Source: Rhizobium sp. WSM4643 (GTDB taxonomy: Bacteria; Pseudomonadota; Alphaproteobacteria; Rhizobiales; Rhizobiaceae). Taken from it: a stretch of DNA of 64,000 bases. The notes below the pieces were generated by a model, which searched no databases, had not been told where the DNA came from, and worked only from the letters and a program-made list of their open reading frames with translations. The translations under genes and the position numbers were made by a program. The stretch's first letter is position 1. Every line of letters begins with the position of its first letter. Shown here in pieces: positions 15,737 to 26,429 of this stretch. The DNA lies in NCBI RefSeq assembly GCF_025152745.1, contig NZ_CP104040.1:2170001-2234000 (forward strand), in the 5' to 3' direction.

Positions 15737-17155
15737 ATGACAAATTGGCTTCCCGATATTTCCCGCGGTTCCGGGCCGGTCTATCTCCGGCTTGCCGACA
15801 GCATCGAATCCGCCATATCAAGCGGCGCCCTGCCCGCCGGCAGCAAGCTGCCGCCGCAGCGCAACCTCGCCTACGACATCGGGGTGACAATCGGCACGAT
15901 CGGCCGCGCCTATGCGCTGGTGCATGAGCGCGGCCTGGTCGCCGGCGAAGTGGGGCGCGGCACCTATGTGCTGAACCGCTCCGAGACGCCGCCCGGAGAG
16001 CAAATCGATCCGCTGACCGTCTCGCTCGGCGGCACCCGCATCCAGGATGCGCCCGCCAACAAGATCCGCTTCGATACGACAGCCGCACCCGATCTCGGCC
16101 AGGGCAAGATCATCGCCGGCATCCTCGCCGAGATCGGCGAGCAGCATCTTGCGGAAATCTCTTCCTATTCCCGGAGTTTCCCGCGCAACTGGTTTGAGGC
16201 CGGCCGCCTGTGGCTTGCCCGCAGCGGCTGGACGCCGGACGCTGAAAACATCGTGCCGACTCTCGGCGCTCATGCGGCGGCGATATCAGTCGTCGCCGCC
16301 GTCTCGGCGCCGGGCGACAAGATCGTCTTCGAGGATCTCACCTATACCCAGGTCAGCCGCAGCGCCCGCCTTCTCGGCCGCCGTACGCTGACGGTCGATT
16401 CCGATGAGCTCGGCGTGATCCCCGAGGATTTCGAGCGGCTCTGCCAGCAGCAGCATCCGAAGATCGCCTTCCTGATGCCGACCGTCCACAATCCGACGCT
16501 GGCGATCATGCCCTATGAGCGGCGCGCGGCCATCGCCGCAATTGCCAGGAAACACAGTGTCTGGCTGATCGAGGACGACCTCTACGGCGGCATGGCCGAC
16601 GACGATACGCCGCTGCTGGCCTCGATTGCGCCCGATCGCACCTTCCTCGTCAATGGCCTGTCGAAAGCGGTCGCCGCCGGCGTGCGCGGCGGCTGGGTCG
16701 CCTGCCCGCCGCATTTTGCCCAGCGCATCAAAGTGACGCACAGGATGATCACCGGCGGCCTGCCCTTCATCCTGGCGGAGACCTGCGCGCGCCTTGTCGA
16801 AAGCGGAATGGCGCACGAGATCCGCAAGGCAAGTGTCGAGGAACTCTCCCGGCGGGTCCGGCTCGCCCGCGAACAGTTGCAGGGCTTCGATTTCGAATCG
16901 CACCCGCACGCGCCCTTCCTCTGGCTGAAACTGCCGGAGCCCTGGATGTCGGGCACCTTCAAGAATGCCGCCTTCCGCGATGGAGTGCTCGTCGACGACG
17001 AGGACGAGTTCAAGGCGGCGCGGGGGGAGAGGCCCTATCATCGCGTTCGCGTCGGTTTCTCCTCGCCGAAGACAGGGCAGGAACTGATCTCGGGACTGAT
17101 GATCCTGCGCCGGCTGCTGGAAAATGGCGGCTCCGCCTATGATGGCGAAATATGA
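15737..17155 (+). CDS. MocR-type GntR regulator with aminotransferase-like domain
   Basis: 472 residues from the ATG at 15737. The N-terminal winged helix (about 5-75) shows GSGPVYLRLADSIESAISSGALPAGSKLPPQRNLAYDIGVTIGTIGRAYALVHERGLVAGEVGRGTYV, the GntR DNA-binding pattern. The rest is a class I/II aminotransferase fold with NPTLAIMPYERR, IEDDLYGGM and the PLP lysine in FLVNGLSKAVAAGVRGGW. MocR proteins often control vitamin B6 or amino-acid genes. Nearest candidates for control are its own gene, the divergent DUF1127 gene and the following PagL-like gene. Confidence 0.92.
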   Translation: MTNWLPDISRGSGPVYLRLADSIESAISSGALPAGSKLPPQRNLAYDIGVTIGTIGRAYALVHERGLVAGEVGRGTYVLNRSETPPGEQIDPLTVSLGGTRIQDAPANKIRFDTTAAPDLGQGKIIAGILAEIGEQHLAEISSYSRSFPRNWFEAGRLWLARSGWTPDAENIVPTLGAHAAAISVVAAVSAPGDKIVFEDLTYTQVSRSARLLGRRTLTVDSDELGVIPEDFERLCQQQHPKIAFLMPTVHNPTLAIMPYERRAAIAAIARKHSVWLIEDDLYGGMADDDTPLLASIAPDRTFLVNGLSKAVAAGVRGGWVACPPHFAQRIKVTHRMITGGLPFILAETCARLVESGMAHEIRKASVEELSRRVRLAREQLQGFDFESHPHAPFLWLKLPEPWMSGTFKNAAFRDGVLVDDEDEFKAARGERPYHRVRVGFSSPKTGQELISGLMILRRLLENGGSAYDGEI

Positions 17156-17276
17156 TGTGTTGCAAATACACGTCATAGTCTAAAAAATCATCTCGCCCGG
17201 GTCCTGCCGCTTTACCCATCGAACCGTCATGCTACCTCTTGTCATCCCCTCAGGTGAGGGAATCAAAGGACAGCAT

Positions 17277-17840
17277 ATGACGATCGACTTCGGAAAAGTC
17301 GCTCTGCTATTGTTGGGTATAGCGTCAGTGGCAACGGTGGCCGGCTCGGCAAGTGCAGGCGAGCAGATATTTGATGAATTACGCTTCGGCGCTTCGGCCT
17401 CGGTGCAATCGGGCAACTCCAGGGAAGACGGCGTCTTTCCCGAAATTACCGCTCTCTTCGATCCTTTCGGCTACGACACGGCGGTCGGCTGGCAGCAACA
17501 ACTGTTGCATCCCCGCCTCCATCTCGGCACCTCGATCGGCACGTCGGGCGAAGCCACTCAGTTCTTCACCGGCTTCACCTGGACGGTCGATTTCAACGAG
17601 AAGCTCTTTGCCGAAGCCGGCTTCGGCGGCGTCATCCATACCGGCGATCTCGAGGGCAATGATGACGGCCCGGAACTCGGCTGTCGCGTCCTCTTCCACG
17701 AATATCTGGGCGCCGGCTATCGTTTCAACGCCCACTGGAATGTCATGGCCCAGTTCGCCCATTCCTCGCACGCCAATCTCTGCGACGGGCCGAACGACGG
17801 CATGACGCGCGCCGGCTTGCAGGTCGGCTACAAGTTCTGA
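17277..17840 (+). CDS. acyloxyacyl hydrolase / PagL-like lipid A 3-O-deacylase
   Basis: 187 residues from the ATG at 17277, with AAAGGA about 6 bp upstream. A signal peptide (FGKVALLLLGIASVATVAGSASAG) is followed by amphipathic strands of a small outer-membrane beta-barrel ending in an aromatic residue (LQVGYKF). AQFAHSSHANLCDGPNDGM carries the His-Ser pair of the PagL active site (HxSNA-like; here HSSHAN). PagL removes the 3-O-linked acyl chain from lipid A. Relevant to rhizobial lipid A remodelling, but the activity is inferred from family alone. A terminator follows at 17864. Confidence 0.8.
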   Translation: MTIDFGKVALLLLGIASVATVAGSASAGEQIFDELRFGASASVQSGNSREDGVFPEITALFDPFGYDTAVGWQQQLLHPRLHLGTSIGTSGEATQFFTGFTWTVDFNEKLFAEAGFGGVIHTGDLEGNDDGPELGCRVLFHEYLGAGYRFNAHWNVMAQFAHSSHANLCDGPNDGMTRAGLQVGYKF

Positions 17841-17863
17841 GTGGTTGCTCTTTTGGATAGGTC

Positions 17864-17893
17864 TGCCCGCCCTCTGTTGACGGCGGGCATTTT
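17864..17893 (+). terminator. rho-independent terminator between pagL-like gene and purL
   Basis: TGCCCGCC (17864-17871) pairs with GGCGGGCA (17882-17889) over a 10-nt loop, followed by TTTT. It separates the PagL-like transcript from purL, so purL probably has its own promoter in the remaining 65 bp. Confidence 0.8.
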
Positions 17894-17918
17894 CCTGTCG
17901 CGCGTCGCCGCTACATAA

Positions 17919-20192
<2,274 letters not shown>

Positions 20193-20211
20193 TGCGCAAG
20201 GAGTAACGATC

Positions 20212-20445
20212 ATGGCCATGAAACCCGGCGATATCGAAGACATGATCAAGGCTGGGATTCCCGGTGCCAAAGTGACGATCCGCGATCTGGCGGGCGACGG
20301 CGATCACTACGCCGCCGAAGTCGTCGCCGAAGCCTTTCGCGGCAAGAGCCGCGTGCAACAGCACCAGATGGTCTACGAGGCGCTGAAGGGCAATATGGGC
20401 GGCGTGTTGCACGCGCTGGCGCTGCAGACCTCGGCGCCGGAATAG
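20212..20445 (+). CDS. bolA: BolA family protein
   Basis: 77 residues with AAGGAG 8 bp before the ATG at 20212. DIEDMIKAGIPGAKVTIRDLAGDGDHYAAEVVAEAFRGKSRVQQHQMVYEALKGNMGGVLHALALQT is a full BolA/IbaG domain with the conserved HQMVYxAL helix. BolA proteins partner monothiol CGFS glutaredoxins in iron sensing and Fe-S traffic; such a glutaredoxin gene (grxD) is 2.8 kb downstream on the same strand. In many alphaproteobacteria the two are adjacent, so here three other genes have come between them. Confidence 0.95.
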   Translation: MAMKPGDIEDMIKAGIPGAKVTIRDLAGDGDHYAAEVVAEAFRGKSRVQQHQMVYEALKGNMGGVLHALALQTSAPE

Positions 20446-20479
20446 AGCCGACGCAATCCGGACGGACGATGCCCGGCCC

Positions 20480-21661
20480 TTAGCCGGCCATTCTCTTTTC
20501 GTCGGGATCGGCAAAGACCGAGGCCGGCATCGGCCCAGATGTCAAAAGTGTGAAGTCGAAGGGCGCCTGCAGATCAGGCCCAAGCACATATTGCCGGTGG
20601 ACGCGCAACTGGTCCGTGCGGATCTTGCGGTAGTGCTCGCGCGTCAGCATCTGCTTGACGCGGATCAGGATCATCTTCGCCTGAGGCGCATCCGCATGGC
20701 CGGAGACGGCGACGACCGGCACCTTGTAAAAATTGATCGAATCCGTCAGGCACTGCACATCGAGCCAGGAAATCTCGGGACAGCGGGCGATCAGCCCGAC
20801 ACGGGCGCGAAGCAGCTTTGCCGATGACATGAGCGCACATTGCAGGATGGCGCTGCCGAGGGTGGCAAACACCACGCGCTTGCCTTTGAATATCTCCGGC
20901 TCTCTTTCCAGCAATATGCCGATGACATGGGCGGCGACGCTCGATCCCATGCTGTGCGAGGAAATCACATATTCGTCCGCCTCTTCGTCAAGCGCCTTGC
21001 GCACGCCAGCGGCCCGGTCTTCCAGCCAGTTGTTGAAATCGGCCCGGTCTATACGGCCGAGCGCCACGGCCATTTTCCAATCGGCAAAGAGATGCAGCGT
21101 ATGGAAACGCTCGGAAAACGGCAGGAAGGCGAAGATGAAGAAACAAAGCGCCAGCGGCCCGCTCCAGAGCATGTGCCACGGCGAAAAGCTAAGAGCATAG
21201 GGCAGGATGGCGATCTGCGCCGTCAGCGCGATCGCCAGCGCGGTCAGCAGGAACGGGAAAAGGAAGAACAGGCCGAAGCGCCAGGCATGGCGGAAATAGC
21301 CCCGCATCCCGCCTTCGAGCATGATCTCGGCGCAGCTTCGGAAGCCCGCTATGATCTGGCTCAGCGTGTTGCCGGCACGCAGTCTGCGCACCAGTGCATC
21401 GTGATCGACCATATGGATCCGGCTCTTCGTCTGCCAGCCGGGGGATCCGGCCCCTGCCTCCGGCGCTGTGGCCTTCTCACCCGTCGTGACCACGAAACTG
21501 ACCGGATCGCTCCTCCCGTCCGCTGCCCCTGTCTCAACCGAATAGCCCCAAACGGCTGCACTCTGCCTCGCCGAACGCTCGTAGCGCGCCCTGTGAGCAA
21601 CGCCGTCAAGCGGCTCGAAGCCCGGGAAATGCAGGACGACCCGCTTCTCGATCAGTTTCAT
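20480..21661 (-). CDS. membrane-anchored alpha/beta-hydrolase-like protein
   Basis: 393 residues from the ATG at 21661; a TTG seven codons earlier is the only longer option. The N-terminal soluble part begins MKLIEKRVVLHFPGFEPLDGVAHRARYERSA, followed by two hydrophobic segments (FGLFFLFPFLLTALAIALTAQIAILPY and MLWSGPLALCFFIFAFLPF) and a C-terminal alpha/beta-hydrolase-like domain with the elbow YVISSHSMGSSVAAHVIG (Ser in HSMGS). Resembles uncharacterised alphaproteobacterial lipase-like membrane proteins. It converges with bolA and is divergent from a small basic protein gene. The substrate is unknown. Confidence 0.7.
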   Translation of the reverse strand: MKLIEKRVVLHFPGFEPLDGVAHRARYERSARQSAAVWGYSVETGAADGRSDPVSFVVTTGEKATAPEAGAGSPGWQTKSRIHMVDHDALVRRLRAGNTLSQIIAGFRSCAEIMLEGGMRGYFRHAWRFGLFFLFPFLLTALAIALTAQIAILPYALSFSPWHMLWSGPLALCFFIFAFLPFSERFHTLHLFADWKMAVALGRIDRADFNNWLEDRAAGVRKALDEEADEYVISSHSMGSSVAAHVIGILLEREPEIFKGKRVVFATLGSAILQCALMSSAKLLRARVGLIARCPEISWLDVQCLTDSINFYKVPVVAVSGHADAPQAKMILIRVKQMLTREHYRKIRTDQLRVHRQYVLGPDLQAPFDFTLLTSGPMPASVFADPDEKRMAG

Positions 21662-21828
21662 TCCGCTCTTCCGGCCGGGCAAATGGCCGGCATGTTGCTG
21701 CGATCCGGCTGCTGTGCCGCTGATATCGGCAAAAAAAGGCAGCTATGATCTCGAAGCCGTCTTGCTAACCGAACTCTTCCGGAATTCAATAGCATCCATG
21801 TCGATTCCACCACGAACGGAGGGGTTTT

Positions 21829-22059
21829 GTGGCCGACCTAGTCAAAGAATTGGTATCGGGCGTCGTCGACAGCGTGCTGAAGGAGATCCTGAAGAAAACC
21901 ACCGGCCGCGCCACGACGAAGCGCAGGAGGCGTAAGACACGCCCCGCCGCGACGACCATAGCTGCGCGCAAGACGATCTCGGCCAAACCCAAGCCTCCCC
22001 GCAAACAAGTCAGCAAGCGCCGCACTGCCGCCGGCCGCAGCCGTCAACGCCGCAGTTGA
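21829..22059 (+). CDS. small highly basic protein, unrecognised
   Basis: 76 residues with a GTG start at 21829 and a good GGAGG about 8 bp upstream. The first 23 residues are an amphipathic, weakly acidic helix (DLVKELVSGVVDSVLKEIL); the remainder is extremely Lys/Arg/Thr/Ala-rich (GRATTKRRRRKTRP, KPPRKQVSKRRTAAGRSRQRR), like the tails of histone H1-like or nucleoid proteins. Nucleic-acid binding is likely from charge alone. The good ribosome site and helix make it more credible than a chance frame, but no family is recognised. Confidence 0.6.
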   Translation: MADLVKELVSGVVDSVLKEILKKTTGRATTKRRRRKTRPAATTIAARKTISAKPKPPRKQVSKRRTAAGRSRQRRS

Positions 22060-22065
22060 GGTACA

Positions 22066-22102
22066 ATGAAAATGTGAGCAGTTTTCGGACGAATTATGCT
22101 CC
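22066..22102. repeat. fragment of rhizobial intergenic repeat
   Basis: AAAATGTGAGCAGTTTTCGG followed by ACGAATTATGCTC resembles the core of the element near 26310 (AAAAGTGTGCGCGGTTTTCGG then ACGACAT) with several substitutions. It is a partial, diverged copy in the 180-bp gap before the cytochrome c gene. Confidence 0.55.
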
Positions 22103-22238
22103 GGCAAAGTGCCGTCACACTCACGTTCTGGATCGACCTTCCGAGCGTCGCCAATACCCCGGCTCAAGATGCTGCGGCAACGCAAAAGCCGACGCTTCGC
22201 CTATCCCGCCTCCACAACGTCATTGAAGGCCCGAACCG

Positions 22239-23060
22239 ATGAAACGCATTTTGAAAATCATTTTCGCGGCCATCGTCGCGATCTGTCTCATCGCCGTTGC
22301 CGGCGTATACGCCCTGTCGGAGATGCGTCTCTCCAGGACCTATGACGTCGCAGCGGCCGATTTCACCGTCAAAACGACGCTGTCTGCGGAAGAAGCCGAA
22401 CGCCGCGCCCGTACGCTGATGTGCGGCGGCTGTCATCACGATGCCGGCAACGTGCTCATCGACGAGCCGGGCGTCGGCCGCATCGTGGCGCCGAACCTGA
22501 CCCGCTTCGTGCCCATGTACAGCGATGCTGAACTCGTGCGCCTCATCCGCCACGGCATCAAGAAAGACGGCACCGGTGTCTTCATCATGCCGGCAAGCAA
22601 CTTCGCCAATATCACCGATGACGACATGGCGGCGATCATTGCCTGGCTGCGCAGTCTGAAGCAGCTTCCCGACGCGGTGGTGGGAACGACGCAATGGGGA
22701 CCGCTCGGGCGAATCGGCCTGGCGCTCGACAAAATCCCCTTCGAAGCCGATCTGGTGCCCGCCGTCATCACCCCTGCCGCCACGCGTCCGGCCGATATCG
22801 GCGAATATGCCTTCAGGACCGACTGCAGCCATTGCCACAATCTCGATACGGCAAAGCAGTCGGAAGCGTTCCTGGCACCGGCGCTTAAGCCCCTGGCGCA
22901 ATCCTATTCGGCTGCCGACTTCAAGACGCTGCTGCGCACCGGCAAGGGTGTCGGCGGCCGCGATCTCGGCGTGATGACGCAGGTTTCACAATGGGATTTC
23001 AGCCACGTCACCGATACTGAAATCGAGCAGATTCAGATCTATCTCGCCCACCGACCGTAA
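22239..23060 (+). CDS. di-haem c-type cytochrome
   Basis: 273 residues with an N-terminal membrane anchor or signal (MKRILKIIFAAIVAICLIAVAGVYALS). There are two haem-binding CxxCH motifs: CGGCH at about residues 62-66 and CSHCH at about 197-201. Between them lie methionine-containing ligand regions (GVFIMPASNFANITDDDMAAIIAWLRSL). This two-domain layout resembles cytochrome c subunits of periplasmic alcohol or aldehyde dehydrogenases, but no dehydrogenase gene is adjacent. It should act in the periplasm or membrane-anchored electron transfer. Lies between the basic-protein gene and grxD. Confidence 0.88.
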   Translation: MKRILKIIFAAIVAICLIAVAGVYALSEMRLSRTYDVAAADFTVKTTLSAEEAERRARTLMCGGCHHDAGNVLIDEPGVGRIVAPNLTRFVPMYSDAELVRLIRHGIKKDGTGVFIMPASNFANITDDDMAAIIAWLRSLKQLPDAVVGTTQWGPLGRIGLALDKIPFEADLVPAVITPAATRPADIGEYAFRTDCSHCHNLDTAKQSEAFLAPALKPLAQSYSAADFKTLLRTGKGVGGRDLGVMTQVSQWDFSHVTDTEIEQIQIYLAHRP

Positions 23061-23204
23061 CGCGACGGCAACAACCCGGCAACGGCCTGCCCGAATTGGT
23101 CTTTTTTTGGTTCGGGCGGCTGGAATTCCTGCTGTCGCATGCTATTTAAAGGCAACGATTGAAACGGTGGGCCTTTAACCCGCCTGTTGAAAGGATTAGG
23201 TCCC

Positions 23205-23540
23205 ATGAGCGGTATTCACGAATTCATCGACAACGAAATCAAGAGCAACGACGTCGTCCTCTTCATGAAGGGTACGCCGCAGTTTCCGCAGTGTGGTTTC
23301 TCCGGCCAGGTCGTGCAAATTCTCGATTACATCGGCGTCGACTACAAGAGCGTCAACGTGCTCGCCGATTCGGAAATCCGCCAGGGCATCAAGGAATACT
23401 CCAGCTGGCCGACAATCCCGCAGCTTTACATAAAGGGCGAGTTCGTCGGCGGCTGCGACATCGTCCGGGAAATGTTCCAGGCTGGTGAACTGCAGCAGCA
23501 CCTCCAGGAAAACGGCATCGCGGTGCGCGCCGCCTCCTGA
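23205..23540 (+). CDS. grxD: monothiol glutaredoxin (Grx4 family)
   Basis: 111 residues from the ATG at 23205. The monothiol site is CGFS ([16 protein letters not shown]), with the glutathione-binding [31 protein letters not shown] typical of Grx4/GrxD. These proteins carry a glutathione-bound 2Fe-2S cluster and work with BolA in iron homeostasis and cluster delivery. The BolA gene lies upstream after purL. A hairpin terminator follows 7 bp after the stop. Confidence 0.97.
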   Translation: MSGIHEFIDNEIKSNDVVLFMKGTPQFPQCGFSGQVVQILDYIGVDYKSVNVLADSEIRQGIKEYSSWPTIPQLYIKGEFVGGCDIVREMFQAGELQQHLQENGIAVRAAS

Positions 23541-23546
23541 CCGGTC

Positions 23547-23566
23547 ACCGGGCGTCCGCCCGGTTT
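23547..23566 (+). terminator. rho-independent terminator after grxD
   Basis: ACCGGGCG (23547-23554) and CGCCCGGT (23557-23564) form a tight hairpin followed by TTTCC directly after the grxD stop. Confidence 0.7.
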
Positions 23567-23635
23567 CCAAATCTGTATCTTGAGTCCGAGGCGCTGCGGC
23601 AAGCAGCGCCTTAGCCTGTTTATGGGAATTTCATT

Positions 23636-24883
23636 GTGACAGATTCATCACAAGCCGTGTCCGCGGGCCGCCTGCCCATGGGCAAGCGAGAATTTATCGC
23701 GCTCGCCGCCTTCCTGATGGCCGTCAACTCTCTGGCGATCGACATCATGCTGCCGGCCTTGCAGCAGATCGGCGCCAGCCTCGGCGTCGAGAGCGAAAAT
23801 CACCGGCAATTCGTCGTCTCCACCTATCTGCTCGGCTTCGGCTGTGCCCAGCTGTTCTACGGGCCGCTCTCTGACCGTTTCGGTCGCCGCACGCCGCTTT
23901 TGATCGGTCTCGTCATCTATATCCTGTCCGCCATCAGTATCGTCTTCGTGCCGTCCTTTGCAGGGTTGCTCGCCCTGCGCTTCGTGCAGGGCGTCGGTTC
24001 GGCCGCAACCCGCGTCATCACTGTCTCCATCGTTCGCGATATCTATGGCGGCCGGCAGATGGCCGAAGTCATGTCGCTGATCATGATGGTCTTCATGATC
24101 GTACCGGTCATTGCGCCCGGCACCGGCCAGATCGTCATGTTCTTCGGCAACTGGCACCTGATCTTCCTCTTCATAGCTACCATGGCGACTGGTATTGCCG
24201 TCTGGGCCTATCTCCGCCTGCCGGAAACATTGCATCCCGCCAATGTCCGTCCCTTCACCGCCCGCTCGATCTTCGGCGCCTTCAAGCTGGTGCTGACCAA
24301 TCGCGTCGCGCTCTGCTACACCATCGCCAGCACCTTCATCTTTGGCGCGCTGTTCGGCTTCATCAATTCGGCCCAGCAGGTCTATGTCGGCATTTACGAT
24401 CTCGGCGTCTATTTCCCCTTCGCCTTCGCCGGCGTGGCGATCTTCATGTCGCTGTCGTCCTTCTTCAATTCGCGCTTTGTCGGCAAGCTCGGCATGCGCC
24501 GGCTGTCGCACGGCTCGCTCATCGGCTTCATCGCCATCAACGCCATCTGGCTGATCGTCCAGATGGCCAGCACTGAGCCGATGCCCTTCGCACTGTTCAT
24601 CTCGTTCTTCGGCCTTGCCATGTTCCAGTTCGGCTGGATCGGGTCAAACTTCAATTCGCTCGCCATGGAGCCGCTCGGCCACGTCGCCGGTACCGCCTCC
24701 TCGGTCCTCGGATTCATGAGCACGGTCGGCGGCGCCCTCATCGGCGCCGGCATCGGCCAGGCCTTCGACGGCACCGCGCTGCCGATGGTCGCGGGTTATT
24801 TCTTTGTGTCGATCATTGGCCTTGTCTTTGTGCTGATCGCCGAGAAGGGCCGCCTCTTCCAACAGCAGAACCCGGCCGTCTGA
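23636..24883 (+). CDS. Bcr/CflA-type MFS multidrug efflux transporter (first of a tandem pair)
   Basis: 415 residues with a GTG start at 23636. Twelve hydrophobic segments can be traced. MFS motif A is GFGCAQLFYGPLSDRFGRRTPLL; the first helix has the NSLAIDIMLPALQQIG signature of the Bcr/CflA/drug:H+ antiporter-1 group, with D in helix 1. Substrates in the family include bicyclomycin, chloramphenicol and other drugs; the specific one here cannot be read. The next gene encodes a paralogue, 36 bp downstream, so they are probably co-transcribed. Confidence 0.9.
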   Translation: MTDSSQAVSAGRLPMGKREFIALAAFLMAVNSLAIDIMLPALQQIGASLGVESENHRQFVVSTYLLGFGCAQLFYGPLSDRFGRRTPLLIGLVIYILSAISIVFVPSFAGLLALRFVQGVGSAATRVITVSIVRDIYGGRQMAEVMSLIMMVFMIVPVIAPGTGQIVMFFGNWHLIFLFIATMATGIAVWAYLRLPETLHPANVRPFTARSIFGAFKLVLTNRVALCYTIASTFIFGALFGFINSAQQVYVGIYDLGVYFPFAFAGVAIFMSLSSFFNSRFVGKLGMRRLSHGSLIGFIAINAIWLIVQMASTEPMPFALFISFFGLAMFQFGWIGSNFNSLAMEPLGHVAGTASSVLGFMSTVGGALIGAGIGQAFDGTALPMVAGYFFVSIIGLVFVLIAEKGRLFQQQNPAV

Positions 24884-24919
24884 ACGGCCGGCCTCCCTCG
24901 CATTCGGAATCTCAATTAA

Positions 24920-26200
24920 ATGACGCCGTCGCATAAACCGCACCAGGAAAACCAGGGCTCCGGCCGCATCGGCATGGGCTTTGGCGAATTCGTCGTCACC
25001 ATCGCCATCATGACCGCCAGCGTCGCCATGGCAATCGACAGCATGCTGCCGGCTTTGCCCAATATCGGCAATTCTCTCGGCGTCACCAATACCAACGACG
25101 CGCAGCTGATCATCGGCGTGTTTTTCTTGGGATTCGGCGTCTCACAGATCTTCTTCGGCAGCCTTTCGGATACGTTCGGCCGCCGCAACATCCTGCTCGG
25201 CGGCCTCGCCTGCTATGTTGTCGGAATGTTTGCCGCCGCAGCAACCGGCAGCTTCGAAATGCTGCTCGTCATGCGCTTCATTCAGGGTGTGGGCGGTGCT
25301 GCTGTGCGCATAACGACCATGGCCATGGTACGCGACTGCTTCGGTGGCCGCGAAATGGCCCGCGTCATGTCCTATGTGATGATCGTCTTCATGATCGTGC
25401 CGATCGTTGCCCCCTCCGTCGGCCAGCTCATCATCCTCTATGCCAACTGGCACTGGATTTTCATCCTGCTCGGCATCATCGCCACCATCCTGTTCGTCTG
25501 GGCTCTCCTGCGGCTGAAGGAATCGCTGCCGCCGGAAGAACGGCTGCCGCTGTCGGTCGGCTCTGTCGTCGATGGCTTCAAGACCGTGCTCACAAACCGC
25601 ATCACCTGCGGCTATATGATCGGCCTCACCATGTTCACCGGCGTCATCAGCGCTTATGTGATCTCGGTGCAGCAAGTGTTCGGCGAGGTCTATGGCCTTG
25701 GCGACTGGCTGCCGATCGCCTTTGCGGCCACCGCCGGCGGCATCGCCGTCGCCAATTTCGCCAACGGCTTCTTCGTGCGCACATTTGGCATGCGCCGCAT
25801 CTCGCACGCTGCCCTGCTGATCTTCACGGCGCTGTCGGCCATCGGCTTTTTCCTCGCACTGGCCGGCAAGCCGGATTTCGCCGTCGCCTACGGCATCTTC
25901 TCCATCGTATTGATGATGTTTGCCGTGATCGCCACCAATTTCACCGCGATCAGCCTCGAGCCGATGGGCAATCTCGCCGGCACGGCAACCGCCATCACCG
26001 GCTTCGTTTCGACGACGGCCGGCGCCATCCTCGGCGGCCTGGTCGGCCAGATGTTCAACGGCACGGTGCAGCCGCTCTTCGGCGGCTTCGCGCTCTTCGG
26101 CACGGTGACGATCGCCGCCACCCTCTGGGCGGAAAATGGCAAGCTGTTCACCCACCCCGGCGACAGCACGCAGATCGATCCGGGTGCTGCTCATTTCTGA
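24920..26200 (+). CDS. Bcr/CflA-type MFS multidrug efflux transporter (second of a tandem pair)
   Basis: 426 residues. It shares the layout of the preceding gene: AMAIDSMLPALPNIGNSLG in helix 1, GFGVSQIFFGSLSDTFGRRNILLGG as motif A, then FIQGVGGAAVRITTMAMVRDCFGGREMARVMSYVMIVFMIVPIVAPSVGQ closely matching its neighbour in helices 4-5. The two are clearly related by duplication but well diverged, so the duplication is old. Inner-membrane proton-driven efflux is expected. A palindromic repeat fills the gap after its stop. Confidence 0.9.
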   Translation: MTPSHKPHQENQGSGRIGMGFGEFVVTIAIMTASVAMAIDSMLPALPNIGNSLGVTNTNDAQLIIGVFFLGFGVSQIFFGSLSDTFGRRNILLGGLACYVVGMFAAAATGSFEMLLVMRFIQGVGGAAVRITTMAMVRDCFGGREMARVMSYVMIVFMIVPIVAPSVGQLIILYANWHWIFILLGIIATILFVWALLRLKESLPPEERLPLSVGSVVDGFKTVLTNRITCGYMIGLTMFTGVISAYVISVQQVFGEVYGLGDWLPIAFAATAGGIAVANFANGFFVRTFGMRRISHAALLIFTALSAIGFFLALAGKPDFAVAYGIFSIVLMMFAVIATNFTAISLEPMGNLAGTATAITGFVSTTAGAILGGLVGQMFNGTVQPLFGGFALFGTVTIAATLWAENGKLFTHPGDSTQIDPGAAHF

Positions 26201-26309
26201 AATAGGAAGCGTCGCAAAAGACTGATTTTGCGACGCTCTGCGAACCTCAGGACGGTCGGGTTCGCCTTGCCACGGAAACGATTTTCGGTATGCCTTTTCA
26301 GAAGACACC

Positions 26310-26413
26310 AGAGCATGATGCCGAAAAGTGTGCGCGGTTTTCGGACGACATCTATTTAACCTAGAACAGGATTCAGATTTTAGGCCGAACAGGCCTAAAA
26401 TCATCCTGTTCTA
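26310..26413. repeat. compound palindromic intergenic repeat
   Basis: Two modules lie side by side. At 26310-26350: AGCATGATGCCGAAAAGTGT then GCGCGGTTTTCGG, an imperfect palindrome. At 26362-26413: TAGAACAGGAT, a TCA bulge, GATTTTAGGCC, a GAACA loop, and the exact complement, giving a 22-bp stem. Both modules are of the kind dispersed in Rhizobium chromosomes. The long hairpin ends 16 bp before the phosphatase gene and could influence its mRNA. Confidence 0.8.
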
Positions 26414-26429
26414 AGCAAGGACGAACGAA

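Noticed and set aside
23089..23117. GCCCGAA/TTCGGGC inverted repeat after the cytochrome c gene as terminator
   Set aside because: The T-run lies in the loop rather than after the stem, so it does not fit the terminator pattern well enough to list.
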